NCBI GenBank assembly: GCA_020831525.1
Contig: JAFIGH010000042.1
Span: forward strand, 1 to 39,412
Source: Opitutales bacterium
GTDB taxonomy: Bacteria; Verrucomicrobiota; Verrucomicrobiia; Opitutales; Oceanipulchritudinaceae
Direction: 5' to 3'
Length of the DNA stretch: 39,412 nt
Each line of letters opens with the position of its first letter. Position 1 is the first letter of the stretch. A program made the position numbers and the translations under genes. Positions 8,520 through 16,934 of the stretch are shown in pieces. The notes below the pieces were generated by a model. That model saw nothing but the letters and a program-made list of their open reading frames with translations. It did not search any database and was not told the DNA's origin.

Positions 8520-9203
8520 ATGGATACATGTGTCCCCGACATGGAGATACCGGAGACCGTTCCGGTCATGACCCTCAGCGACACGGTGCTTTTCCCGCAC
8601 GTGGTGCTGCCGCTGTATATCTTCGAGCCGCGCTACCGGCAGATGCTCGACGAGGCGCTGCAAGGCAACCGCCTCTTCGCAATTGCCCGGGAAGATCCCG
8701 CGTCCGGAATCAACGCTGAAGACGAGCCACCCGCCGAGTTCGCCACGGTCGGCATCATACGCGCCTCGCACCAAAACGCCGACGGAACCTCCAACCTCGT
8801 CCTTCAGGGATTGGCAAGGGTACGCGTTCTATCTATCGAAAGCGAAGTCCCCTACCGTCGAATACGCGTCGAGGTGGTTCCTTCCTCCGGGGCGGATGCC
8901 TCGGCAGAGCCCATACGCGAGAAATTGCGCGACCGACTGCGCGACGACCTCGACCTCGGAGCGGATCTACCCGAGGAGTTCGTAGAGTTTATCGACGGCA
9001 TTGAGGACGCCGAAGTTTACCTCGACTACATCGGCTTTGCGATGTGCGCATGCCCGGAAACCAAACAACGGCTGCTGGAAACACCCGACATCCGGGAGCG
9101 CTACAATATTTTCATGCGCTACCTCGACCGCCGCGCGAACCGGCGGAAGCTTTACGCAGAGCTGCAGGGAGCCACCCGCGACGAGGAGATTGAGCGAAAC
9201 TGA
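8520..9203 (+). CDS. LON N-terminal (substrate-binding) domain protein
   Basis: A 227-residue stand-alone relative of the N-terminal domain of Lon protease. The opening PVMTLSDTVLFPHVVLPLYIFEPRYRQML is characteristic (quoted in part: TVLFPHVVLPLYIFEPRY), followed by VGIIRASHQNADGTSNLVLQ and the usual strand GLARVRVL; the helical second half (about 120-215) matches the usual LON domain. Neither the AAA+ ATPase nor the Ser-Lys peptidase part is present, so it is not itself a protease; family members are thought to bind unfolded or hydrophobic peptides, but their role is poorly known. The start could be ATG 8520 or ATG 8541. It ends 5 bp before the convergent hisI stop. Confidence 0.85.
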   Translation: MDTCVPDMEIPETVPVMTLSDTVLFPHVVLPLYIFEPRYRQMLDEALQGNRLFAIAREDPASGINAEDEPPAEFATVGIIRASHQNADGTSNLVLQGLARVRVLSIESEVPYRRIRVEVVPSSGADASAEPIREKLRDRLRDDLDLGADLPEEFVEFIDGIEDAEVYLDYIGFAMCACPETKQRLLETPDIRERYNIFMRYLDRRANRRKLYAELQGATRDEEIERN

Positions 9204-9208
9204 CGCCG

Positions 9209-9625
9209 CTACGGGTGGATGAATCCGAGGTCTCCATTCCCGGAAACAACCTTCCGGTAGTAACAGGTCGGTCGTGCGGCTCCGTCCGCACCCCGCGTGT
9301 GACAAGCCCCGCCGGTAGTGCGTCGCACCCGGTAGAGGAGCGAGTTCTGCTCGCAGTTCACCCCCACATCCACCAACTTGAGGAAATCGCCGCTCGTCGC
9401 CCCCTTCACCCATAGCTCATTCCGCGAAGTGCTCCAAAATACGGCAACACCGCGCGCAAGTGTTTCGCGCAGGGCGGTCTCATTGGCGTAAGCCAACGTC
9501 AGAACATCGCCGCTCTCCGCATCCTGAACAACCACCGGCAGAACGCCGGCACCAGTCGCGGCAACGGCCTCCAGCTTGCGGAAGTCAAGGTCCAAACGTG
9601 CGCTCTCTTCGTTTTCCCGTGACAT
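9209..9625 (-). CDS. hisI: Phosphoribosyl-AMP cyclohydrolase (HisI) with a variant metal site
   Basis: A 138-residue single-domain HisI, which opens the purine ring of phosphoribosyl-AMP in the third step of histidine synthesis. Supporting motifs are LAYANETALRETL, FWSTSRNELWVKGATSG and GGACHTRG followed by CYYRK. The three cysteines expected at the zinc site are present (C91, C108, C121). Odd: the stretch that in most HisI reads D-C-D-x-D, whose aspartates bind Mg2+, reads N-C-E-Q-N here (90-94). No HisE (pyrophosphohydrolase) domain is fused and no other his gene is nearby. The frame runs 89 codons further upstream, but the ATG at 9623-9625 fits the family length and the upstream part has no protein character. 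Confidence 0.87.
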   Translation of the reverse strand: MSRENEESARLDLDFRKLEAVAATGAGVLPVVVQDAESGDVLTLAYANETALRETLARGVAVFWSTSRNELWVKGATSGDFLKLVDVGVNCEQNSLLYRVRRTTGGACHTRGADGAARPTCYYRKVVSGNGDLGFIHP

Positions 9626-9869
9626 CGAACGCCATCCCAGCAAGACGGAGACACCGCAGCAAGCTTCCAATTCGGCAGTCACGCACCGCAAAACACCGTC
9701 GCAATCACGCCACCGCAAGCCGCAACCGGTTTGAGCAGCATGGCCGACTGCCAACCTGATGAATCGGTTTTGGACGCGCGCGACTGTGGGCAATTTCGCG
9801 GTTTCCGCCCTAATCGCTCCCTTGAAATCTGCTGGTCCACCCGGTTCTGTTTCGAGAGTGGTCACCGGT

Positions 9870-10206
9870 CTATTCTGCCTTCGGAAGGGCAATACCAGCC
9901 CGACTCCCCGCCACCGCGAGAATCGTGTCCTTCAACACCTCCACCGGTCGCGCTCCGGGCGACTTGCGCAGGCGTGACAACGCCGCCACCAAGCCCACCA
10001 GCCAAGGCGTGTCCGGCACCAGCACACTCCTGAATCGCTCCACCCACAGCGTGCCCACCGTATCATACGTCTTGTTGAACCACATCGCCTTCGCGCTGCC
10101 GTAGAGCGCGTGGACGCGCCGCACCAACTCCGCGTCGTCAACAGTCCTTCGCCACCGGGTCGATGCGCACGAGGATATGGAAATGGTTCGAAAAAAAATC
10201 GCCTGT
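9870..10206 (-). pseudogene. Decayed REP-associated tyrosine transposase (RAYT)
   Basis: A minus-strand remnant whose pieces match parts of a RAYT. Reading from 10206: FFSNHFHILVRIDPVAKD, which contains the catalytic HUH motif (HFH), then a stop and frameshift near 10140, then DDAELVRRVHALYGSAKA joined directly to MWFNKTYDTVGTLWVERF and VLVPDTPWLVGLVAAL, then a jump to SRLRKSPGARPVEVLKDT and the C-terminus. Compared with the fragment at 38560-39340, about 370 bp are missing after LVAA (near 9983, where GCCGCC repeats may have served as the deletion ends), and a shorter piece is missing before MWFNK. The N-terminus is also gone. It lies between hisI and the beta-helix gene and cannot encode a working enzyme. 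Confidence 0.8.
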
Positions 10207-10216
10207 TCAGATCAAA

Positions 10217-12481
10217 TCAGAGACTCTCGATCCCGATGCGGTAGAAGAGAGAATCGCCTGCCTGTAACGGGGGATCGTCGTCGTCGAGTGTCCGGACCGT
10301 GCCGTCTCCGTCGACGGATATGACAGGGGCGGACCCCCAGTCTTCGAGATCGGTCGACCGCCATAGGTGGTAGCGGAAGCCGTCCTCCGTGGGAAGGCTC
10401 ACCCGGCGGGCTCCGTCCGCCGCGATGACGAGGAAGGTTCCCGGAACTCGGGGCACAGGGACAGCGCCGGATTCGGCGACATCGAAAGCGATGGAGCGCA
10501 TCGACCAGTTCCACCGCCCGTCCTCACCGTCGGGACCGGCGGCGACGGCCTTGGCGTAGACGTTGTGGCGCACGCCAACCTCCAAACCGTCCATGACCAG
10601 TTCGAAGGGAGCCTCCGTGCTTTCACCGAGCTTGATGCCGTTGGACCAGAATTCGACGCGCTTGACGGGTCCGGCGTGGTCGGTCTCCGCGGCGATTGTG
10701 ACGCCTGTGCCGACGTCCACGACAGAGCGGTCGGAGAGACCGGAGAGAACCACGGTCGGCCGCGGGTTATAGGGATAATCCTGTGGTTTCGGCTGGAGTT
10801 CGGTGAAGGCGTTGTTTTCCAGTTCCACGCCTTCCGTGTGGCGGAGGCGCGTGCCGGCGTCATGATTCCGGACGGTCACGTTGTCGACTCCGCCGGTGCC
10901 GTATACGGTGACGTCGTCATTGGCATTGAGCCAGTTGTCCTCGATCAAGACGTTACGCAAGTATGTGTTCTCCGTCACATTCATGTCGGCCACAACATAG
11001 ATGTTCTCGTAGATGTTCTGGCGGGTGAAACTGCCGGGGCGGATCCGGTTGCGGCGCACGACGATGTCTTCGGAATCACCCGTCTTGTATATCCCGATGT
11101 AGCCCTTGACGTAATTGTTTTCGATCCACGCTCCGCGCACGATCGCGGTGGAGTGTGCTTGATTGAGAATCGCCTCGCCGTCGACCGACCCATTGATGGT
11201 CCGGTCGGAGAGGTAAACGAGGTGCGAGTGCACATCGAAGTCGTTGCCCTCCACCGTGACATTGAAACCTGAAAAATCGAGGCCGCGGTTTTCGTTGGTA
11301 TTCGAGCCGGCGGCTTGTCCCAACCCCTCCGGGTTGAGCGCCGTCCACTTCGCCGGGTCGTCGACTTTCACATTGTCGAGAACCACAAGATCCTGGCCGG
11401 TGAGGTGCATGGCGACGCGTTTGGTTGTGAGCATCCAGTTGTCACGGACAACGATTCCTTTGCGGAAGGCTTCGGGAAAGGCGTCCGGGGTGAGGCTCGA
11501 GGGAGCAGGGCCGGGCGGGTTCTGGATGACGCGATTTACATTGATTCCGTAGACGTCAGTGTAGCGGAAGGCGATTTCGTCGTCGACGGGCTTATTGGGC
11601 TCTGCGCCGCTGGACAGGACATAGCCCGGCATTGAGAAATCGTCTGTGATGGCGTCGTTGAGACGGTTGTTGGCGATAAGCACGTTTTCGTAGGCGAGAA
11701 TACCGATATTGTTGCTGCCGCGCGCGGGCCACCGTTGCCAGCCGTGCTGCGATCCGCCGGGCACGCGAGGATCGGGAGCCGCCATGCGGTTGCCGCGGAT
11801 GCCGTAGATCACGATATTGCGCACCGCAAGTTCCGGGTCAATGCCGAGGGCGCGGTCCGCGATTTCAAACGGACCCGAAGGCCAGACATCGACGTAGTTG
11901 CGGATGCGTGCGTGGTCGATGTCGAGGTGGATGAGTCCCCAGTTCGCAGTCGTCGCCTCGTCGGCGACGGTGATGACTTTGAAAGCCGTGTCGTTCGGCT
12001 GACCCTCCGGCAGGAAAGGATCGAATTCGTAGCGCGGAAACTGCAGGCGCGACGGCGGCAGAAAGTCGTCGCGTTGCGCCGGGGCGGCGAGCGGCGTGCC
12101 GTCGCCGCGCTCGTGCGACGGCTCGGCCTGGGGCTGCGGCGGCGCGGCACCACGCAAAACAACACCCGTGCGCAGGGCAAGATCGTCCGACAGGTGGTAG
12201 ACTCCCGGCGGAAAATAGACCACCCCGCCCCCGGCGGAATACGCCGCGTCGATGGCCGCCTCAATAGCGGCTTGGTCGACCTCACCATCGTCCGGCACGG
12301 CGCCGAAGTCCGTGACGTCGAATACCTCGGCCCAGTGGATTTCGTCAGTCCACGCGTAGGTTTCCGCGCCGTAGTGTGTAGCGACGGGATTGTCTGTCGG
12401 CGGGGTTGCGGCGAGTTGCGCGGAAACGGAAAACAGGCAAACGGACAGCACTGCGGTAGAGGCGGCGGGGAATTTGTTCAT
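10217..12481 (-). CDS. Secreted pectate-lyase-like right-handed beta-helix protein
   Basis: A 754-residue exported protein. A signal peptide (about 1-24, hydrophobic core TAVLSVCLFSVSAQLA) is followed by a Pectate_lyase_3-type opening (about 53-112: FDVTDFGAVPDDGEVDQAAIEAAI as a pattern DFGAVPDDG, then GGGVVYFPPGVYHL and GVVLRGA), a long parallel beta-helix with repeated short strands and N-rich turns (IENNYVKGYIGIYKTG, VRRNRIRPG, IEDNWLNAND), an Ig-like beta domain (about 575-672) and a short C-terminal domain (about 673-754, YHLWRSTDLEDWGS). Such proteins cleave or bind acidic polysaccharides; the substrate is not readable from sequence. The ATG at 12479-12481 is chosen for the signal peptide. 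It follows the larger paralogue on the same strand after a terminator and may have its own promoter. Confidence 0.82.
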   Translation of the reverse strand: MNKFPAASTAVLSVCLFSVSAQLAATPPTDNPVATHYGAETYAWTDEIHWAEVFDVTDFGAVPDDGEVDQAAIEAAIDAAYSAGGGVVYFPPGVYHLSDDLALRTGVVLRGAAPPQPQAEPSHERGDGTPLAAPAQRDDFLPPSRLQFPRYEFDPFLPEGQPNDTAFKVITVADEATTANWGLIHLDIDHARIRNYVDVWPSGPFEIADRALGIDPELAVRNIVIYGIRGNRMAAPDPRVPGGSQHGWQRWPARGSNNIGILAYENVLIANNRLNDAITDDFSMPGYVLSSGAEPNKPVDDEIAFRYTDVYGINVNRVIQNPPGPAPSSLTPDAFPEAFRKGIVVRDNWMLTTKRVAMHLTGQDLVVLDNVKVDDPAKWTALNPEGLGQAAGSNTNENRGLDFSGFNVTVEGNDFDVHSHLVYLSDRTINGSVDGEAILNQAHSTAIVRGAWIENNYVKGYIGIYKTGDSEDIVVRRNRIRPGSFTRQNIYENIYVVADMNVTENTYLRNVLIEDNWLNANDDVTVYGTGGVDNVTVRNHDAGTRLRHTEGVELENNAFTELQPKPQDYPYNPRPTVVLSGLSDRSVVDVGTGVTIAAETDHAGPVKRVEFWSNGIKLGESTEAPFELVMDGLEVGVRHNVYAKAVAAGPDGEDGRWNWSMRSIAFDVAESGAVPVPRVPGTFLVIAADGARRVSLPTEDGFRYHLWRSTDLEDWGSAPVISVDGDGTVRTLDDDDPPLQAGDSLFYRIGIESL

Positions 12482-12554
12482 GGCAAGAAGGGGATTGGCT
12501 TCCGGAGAATAGTGACAAGGCATCCGAGATTGAAAGAATGAAAGAACAATTCGC

Positions 12555-12583
12555 AGCATACACAAAAGGCTTCCCATCCTCAA
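12555..12583 (-). promoter_or_regulatory. Possible promoter of the 754-residue beta-helix gene
   Basis: On the minus strand TTGAGG (12578-12583) and TATGCT (12555-12560) are 17 bases apart; each matches its consensus at 4 of 6 positions. It would give a leader of about 65 nt. It sits in the 240-bp gap after the terminator at 12697-12718; nothing else is seen there. Confidence 0.33.
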
Positions 12584-12696
12584 TCCCGTGGAGCGTCTAT
12601 CCAAGTATCTTTTTGCGACAACGACCGCCGCGGCAACCCCCGGGGAAATGGCAACCGGGCATTACACCCCTGCCCTTTCTCGAACGCTCCACCCAC

Positions 12697-12718
12697 GAAA
12701 ACCGCGCCACCGGCGCGG
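12697..12718 (-). terminator. Rho-independent terminator of the 1347-residue protein gene
   Basis: Three bases beyond the stop at 12722, CCGCGCC and GGCGCGG form a perfect 7-bp stem with a 3-nt loop (12702-12718), followed on the minus strand by TTTTCGT. It separates the two beta-helix genes into different transcripts. Confidence 0.7.
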
Positions 12719-12721
12719 CGG

Positions 12722-15700
12722 CTAGTCCGGCAACTCCACCCGAATCCGCAGGAAGGTCATGGTCGCCCCCGGCGGAGGCACCACGCGGTAGGTCATACGC
12801 ACGACGCCGGGCCGACCAGTTGGCTCGGGACTGCCCTCCTGCTTGATACTGCCGGCGAATCCGGTCCAGTCGCTCAGGTCGGTCGAAGCCTGCGCTGTCA
12901 CGGCGACATCGGAGGCGTTTTCGTTGCGGAGGTGGCTGATGAGGAAGTAGCGGCTTTCGCCATCGTCGACCATGGCCACTTCGGGCACCGCGGGCGCGAC
13001 CGGTTCGTCGCGGTTGAGACCGAAGGCGTGGCGCTGAAGATTGCTCATGCCTTGGCCGGTGGGATCTGCGAAGGGTCCGCTAACGGCGGGATCGTCGCGC
13101 TCGGTCTCGGTGAAGTTGTCCGCCAGCCATGCCTCAAAGGGCGAGGCGGGCGGCGCTTCGTCGAAGGACGGCCCGCCTCGGCGGAGGATGAGTTCGTCGA
13201 TTGTCGGATTTCCGCTGTCTTGCACGAAGAGGAAGGCAATCTGATTGAAGCGGTATGCGGGCACATCATTCGCGGCGGTCTCGGCGGCGAGGAAAAGCAC
13301 GCGCGCGCTCGCATCCACCACGTCCAGGGTCGTCCGCATGGTTCCTCCCTCGATGCGCTCGATCCGGAAAAAGACATCGCGTTCACCATGGTTGGCGGTC
13401 AGGGTCTCGGCGATGCCGGCGACGCCACCGACGGGCAATCCATTGGCGGCATTTCCACGGGCTAGGATTTGTCCTGTGCCGGAGTTCTGCCGGAGGATAT
13501 TGGACCGGCGCCCGTCGGTGGTACGATTGCCGAGGGCCGCGAAAAACCCGAACGATGCATCGGTGGCAGAGGAAAAGTCACCGGTTACAGGCTGGCCAGC
13601 ATCGTCATAGAGACCAAAGCGGAAGGAGTACTGAAGGTTGTTTCCGGCCGACATACCCTCCGTCATAAAAGACATCTCAATATAATCTCCCGTCTCCGCA
13701 AGATCGGTCGCTTCGGCGATCCGTGCCACGACACCGCGGTAGGCCTGTGACTCGCCCGTAAACGTGACCTTTCCCGGTTCATTTACTAGGACTTCGCCGG
13801 TATTGTCGGATGCCTGCACAAACCATGATTCGGGGAAGAGATTGCCGGCTGTTTCGGAAAATTCGGCAGTGGTCACTTCGACGATATTCGAAAAAGCGGA
13901 GGCTCCGGCGGAATTGAAGGCACGCAATCGGTATTGGTAGGTCGTTTCCGGAACGAGCCCGATATCGATCCACGTCGTGGCGGATAGCGGAAGCGTGGCG
14001 ACGCGCTCCCACGAACCGAAGGCGGCCATTCTCTCGATTTCGAAGCCCTCGTGGTCGTTGGCGTTGTTCACCCATTCGAGGTCGACGCGGTTGTGGGTGA
14101 TGTTGGTAGCGGCGAGGTCCGAAGGCGCGTCGGGCGCCGTGACGGGCTCGGGCGTCGCCGCCGTAACGACGACGCTGTATTCAGATTCACCAAACACATT
14201 GAAGGCCTGCACGCGGTAATCGTAGGACGTATCGTGCTCCAATCCGGTATCGGCAAAGCTAGTGAAGGCGGCCCCGACAGTAGCGACACGCGCCCATTCC
14301 GCCTCCCCGCTCAGGCGCCGCTCCACGTAGAAACCCTGCTCGTTGTTGGAGCCGCGCGTCCAGAGCAGGTCGATCTCGGAGGGCGAGACCGGTGTGGCCG
14401 TCAGGTTGCCCGGAGCGTCGGGCGCGGTAGGCTCGCCTTCCGCCCCGTCGGTGGAGGTAATCTCAAGGTGGTCGAGGACGAGGCGGTTGGAGGTGGATAT
14501 CCGAAGGGTGTAAGTACCCTCGGGTAATTCGCCCGAGTCCCAGCCGAGGTGACGGAAGTAGGTCTGCCCGCCGTGCACATTCGCGCTGCCGAAAGGAAAG
14601 CCGTTGAGCTGGACGGAGACGTCCTGACCTTGGTTACTGTGCCGGGTGAACCACCGCACACGCGTGCCGCGGAAGACGATTTCGACATGCCGGTTGCCCA
14701 CCCCGTCGGAGACCCGTGCCTGTCCGGCGCTGAACTCGGGATGGCTGGCGACAGACCATGACCCGCCGAACTGGAGGCGGGGATCATTGTGTTCGATTCG
14801 TACCCGCTCGCCCACGACAACGTCGTACGGGCGCGACCACGTCGATCCGCCGTCCGTATCGACCAGTTCGACGCGCATGGTATGGCGGCCGGGAACGGCA
14901 TCGGCCCAGTCGAATGCGTACGGCGGCGCGATCGCTTCACCGACGAAATCGTCGTTCACGTGGAAACGGAAGGCGGCGACCCCGGTGCCGGGCGGCGGGT
15001 TGCCGGACGCGCGCAGGTCCGCTTCGGATGCGCTGATAAATCCGTCCCGCGCCGAGGCCAGCACGGCCCATGCTTCCGTGTCGCGGCGGAGACCGGTCTG
15101 CGCGTCGAAGAGATTCGCCGGGGACGGTTCGACGCCGTCGTCACCGACAAGCATGTTTTTGTCGCCGCCCGGCATGGCCCAGACATTGCTGTCGCCAAGG
15201 GTGTAGGGAGCGGCCCCGGTGATACCGATCTGCGCACCGTAGGTGTATTGGACGGGATGGTACACCCATTGTCCGCGGCTGCTCTCCGGACGGTCGGAGT
15301 CTTCGATACGGACATTCCAATGTACAGCGCGGTTGCCGACGAACGGGCCGGCCTGGGCGGCGCCGCCGGGGCGGGCCTCGTCGGGATTGCGCATCGTGAT
15401 GTCGGTGCGCAGGAAGTCGAAGGACATGAGGCGGTGGCTATCGAAAGTACCTTTGTCCATCTCGCCGCGCGTCCATACATTGCCCGTGCCCAGCCACTCG
15501 GTGTTGATGCCGTTGGTGAGCACGCCCGTGTTGCGGATGCGGAAGCCGTCGTAGAGCACGTCGTGCGACATGACCCGGTTGGTGAACACGTACTTCGCCT
15601 GCATTGCGCCGGCGGTATCGATATCGAGCACGGAGACGTTGACCGAGGAAGACAGGTGAAGCGGGTTCTCCGCGTCGAGGATTTCAAGGTCACGCGCCCA

Positions 15701-16765
15701 ACTGTTGAAGGCGCGGTTGAAGAAGACGCCGTTCCACCCCACCCCGTTGTTGTAGGAATAGGTCTCGCGGGTGTTGGCCATACGCAGCGTCATCGATTCG
15801 ATACCCGCCTCGCGCACGGACGGGCCGATGGCCCGGAAGCTCACATTATACTCCGGATCGATGGACACGCGTGTCGGGCGGACAAAGGTGACCGTGTCGC
15901 CCTCCACCGACTCTACTTCCACCGGCCAGCCGAAGTACGGTGTGGCCGCAAGCCAGTCGCCGAAATTGAAATTGTTGAAAGCCGCGTGCTGCGCGATCTC
16001 CTTCCAAAGCAGGTCGCCGTTGGGATTGTCCCATGTCATGAGCACGAGGTCGCCCGGAACGAGATCCGAGGCGTCGGCCACCGCCACAGACCGCACCCCG
16101 CGCGGATGCGTCGAGGTGACTTGCGTGATCACGCCCTCGTTGCGCCACGCCTCCCAGTCCCCCGCGTTGACGCTGAAGCCCGGCGCGGCGTTGCGCAACT
16201 GTGTCCAGCGCCCGTCGTCGCGGACCCGAAAGAGGTCGCGCGGCCCGATCCACACGAGCCCGCCCGTCCAGTTCCAGTGCTGGCTGCCGTGGCCGGTGCT
16301 ACCGATTACGTTGATGAGCGGGTTGGCAAAGTCGATGATGGTTTCCCCTTTGCCCTCGCCCCGCAGCACGACCCCGTCGCGGTGCAGCAGGATCATCCGC
16401 TCGATCCGGTAGGTGCCCGCCGGCACAAGCACGGCCCCGCCCCCGGCATACCATGCGGCGTCGATGGCCTCGCGGAAGGCGCGGGTGTTATCGCCCGCGC
16501 CGTCGGCCACCGCCCCGTAGTCGAGGACGTTGGCCACCACCGGCACATCCGGCACGGCGGCTTCCCCCCTGCGGTAGCCCGCGTAGGCGGCGTTGGGGAT
16601 GTGTGAATGATTGTCGGGCGCGGCGGTGAACTCCGACCAGAGCACAGCGCCGGTGGTTGTGGTTTGGGCTGTTGCGCCGGTGTGCAAAGCGCCGAGCAGG
16701 ACCGTGAAGACTGCCGCGCGCAGAAGCACCGCGCCGACATCGGAGGGGATATTCGGGAAAACCAT
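12722..16765 (-). CDS. Large secreted multidomain beta-helix protein with FN3 domains
   Basis: A 1347-residue exported protein. Order of parts: signal peptide (about 1-33, cleavage near ATA-Q); Pectate_lyase_3-type opening (about 76-146: VLDYGAVADGAGDNT, GGGAVLVPAGTYRI, GVVLRGEG); beta-helix to about 560; an Ig-like domain; a beta-sandwich, carbohydrate-binding-like domain (about 655-770: PRLQFGGSW, VEIVFRGTRVRWF); two fibronectin type III domains (about 779-871 and 876-968); a jelly-roll-like domain (about 975-1200); and a C-terminal module with FEAWLADNFTETE, DPAVSGPFADPTGQG and NLQRHAFGLN, common at the ends of Verrucomicrobiota exoproteins. It probably acts on polysaccharide outside the cytoplasm; the exact substrate is unknown. 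It diverges from the LacI-type regulator, and a palindrome lies in the shared upstream region. A terminator follows. Confidence 0.85.
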   Translation of the reverse strand: MVFPNIPSDVGAVLLRAAVFTVLLGALHTGATAQTTTTGAVLWSEFTAAPDNHSHIPNAAYAGYRRGEAAVPDVPVVANVLDYGAVADGAGDNTRAFREAIDAAWYAGGGAVLVPAGTYRIERMILLHRDGVVLRGEGKGETIIDFANPLINVIGSTGHGSQHWNWTGGLVWIGPRDLFRVRDDGRWTQLRNAAPGFSVNAGDWEAWRNEGVITQVTSTHPRGVRSVAVADASDLVPGDLVLMTWDNPNGDLLWKEIAQHAAFNNFNFGDWLAATPYFGWPVEVESVEGDTVTFVRPTRVSIDPEYNVSFRAIGPSVREAGIESMTLRMANTRETYSYNNGVGWNGVFFNRAFNSWARDLEILDAENPLHLSSSVNVSVLDIDTAGAMQAKYVFTNRVMSHDVLYDGFRIRNTGVLTNGINTEWLGTGNVWTRGEMDKGTFDSHRLMSFDFLRTDITMRNPDEARPGGAAQAGPFVGNRAVHWNVRIEDSDRPESSRGQWVYHPVQYTYGAQIGITGAAPYTLGDSNVWAMPGGDKNMLVGDDGVEPSPANLFDAQTGLRRDTEAWAVLASARDGFISASEADLRASGNPPPGTGVAAFRFHVNDDFVGEAIAPPYAFDWADAVPGRHTMRVELVDTDGGSTWSRPYDVVVGERVRIEHNDPRLQFGGSWSVASHPEFSAGQARVSDGVGNRHVEIVFRGTRVRWFTRHSNQGQDVSVQLNGFPFGSANVHGGQTYFRHLGWDSGELPEGTYTLRISTSNRLVLDHLEITSTDGAEGEPTAPDAPGNLTATPVSPSEIDLLWTRGSNNEQGFYVERRLSGEAEWARVATVGAAFTSFADTGLEHDTSYDYRVQAFNVFGESEYSVVVTAATPEPVTAPDAPSDLAATNITHNRVDLEWVNNANDHEGFEIERMAAFGSWERVATLPLSATTWIDIGLVPETTYQYRLRAFNSAGASAFSNIVEVTTAEFSETAGNLFPESWFVQASDNTGEVLVNEPGKVTFTGESQAYRGVVARIAEATDLAETGDYIEMSFMTEGMSAGNNLQYSFRFGLYDDAGQPVTGDFSSATDASFGFFAALGNRTTDGRRSNILRQNSGTGQILARGNAANGLPVGGVAGIAETLTANHGERDVFFRIERIEGGTMRTTLDVVDASARVLFLAAETAANDVPAYRFNQIAFLFVQDSGNPTIDELILRRGGPSFDEAPPASPFEAWLADNFTETERDDPAVSGPFADPTGQGMSNLQRHAFGLNRDEPVAPAVPEVAMVDDGESRYFLISHLRNENASDVAVTAQASTDLSDWTGFAGSIKQEGSPEPTGRPGVVRMTYRVVPPPGATMTFLRIRVELPD

Positions 16766-16882
16766 GGAGGGTTGGGGGTTGATGATCGTGACGGACGGCG
16801 GTCGACGGATTCCTCCGCACCGACCAAACCAAAGTCACCCACATACCATTCCTCGTTTCCAGGAAGACTCAACCACACATTC

Positions 16883-16898
16883 GTTTATACAGATAAAC
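16883..16898. promoter_or_regulatory. Palindrome, candidate operator of the LacI-type regulator
   Basis: GTTTAT and ATAAAC flank a 4-base centre (16883-16898) in the 169-bp gap between the divergent beta-helix and regulator genes. The site lies 36 bp before the regulator start and overlaps a TATAAA on the minus strand that could be a -10 box. Position and symmetry fit a LacI-family operator. Confidence 0.5.
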
Positions 16899-16934
16899 TT
16901 GCGTCGGGATGCATAGCCGCTTCTATTTCGCCCG

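Noticed and set aside
9626-9869. Upstream in-frame continuation of hisI as a longer fusion protein
   Set aside because: The frame is open for 89 more codons, but the sequence has no domain character and a normal HisI length starts at 9625; the stretch probably is spacer next to the RAYT relic.
10367-11272. Plus-strand open frame of 301 codons
   Set aside because: Antisense to the 754-residue beta-helix gene; no protein features.
14789-16606. Plus-strand open frame of 605 codons
   Set aside because: Lies wholly antisense to the 1347-residue secreted protein, which has a signal peptide and clear domains; the antisense product has none.
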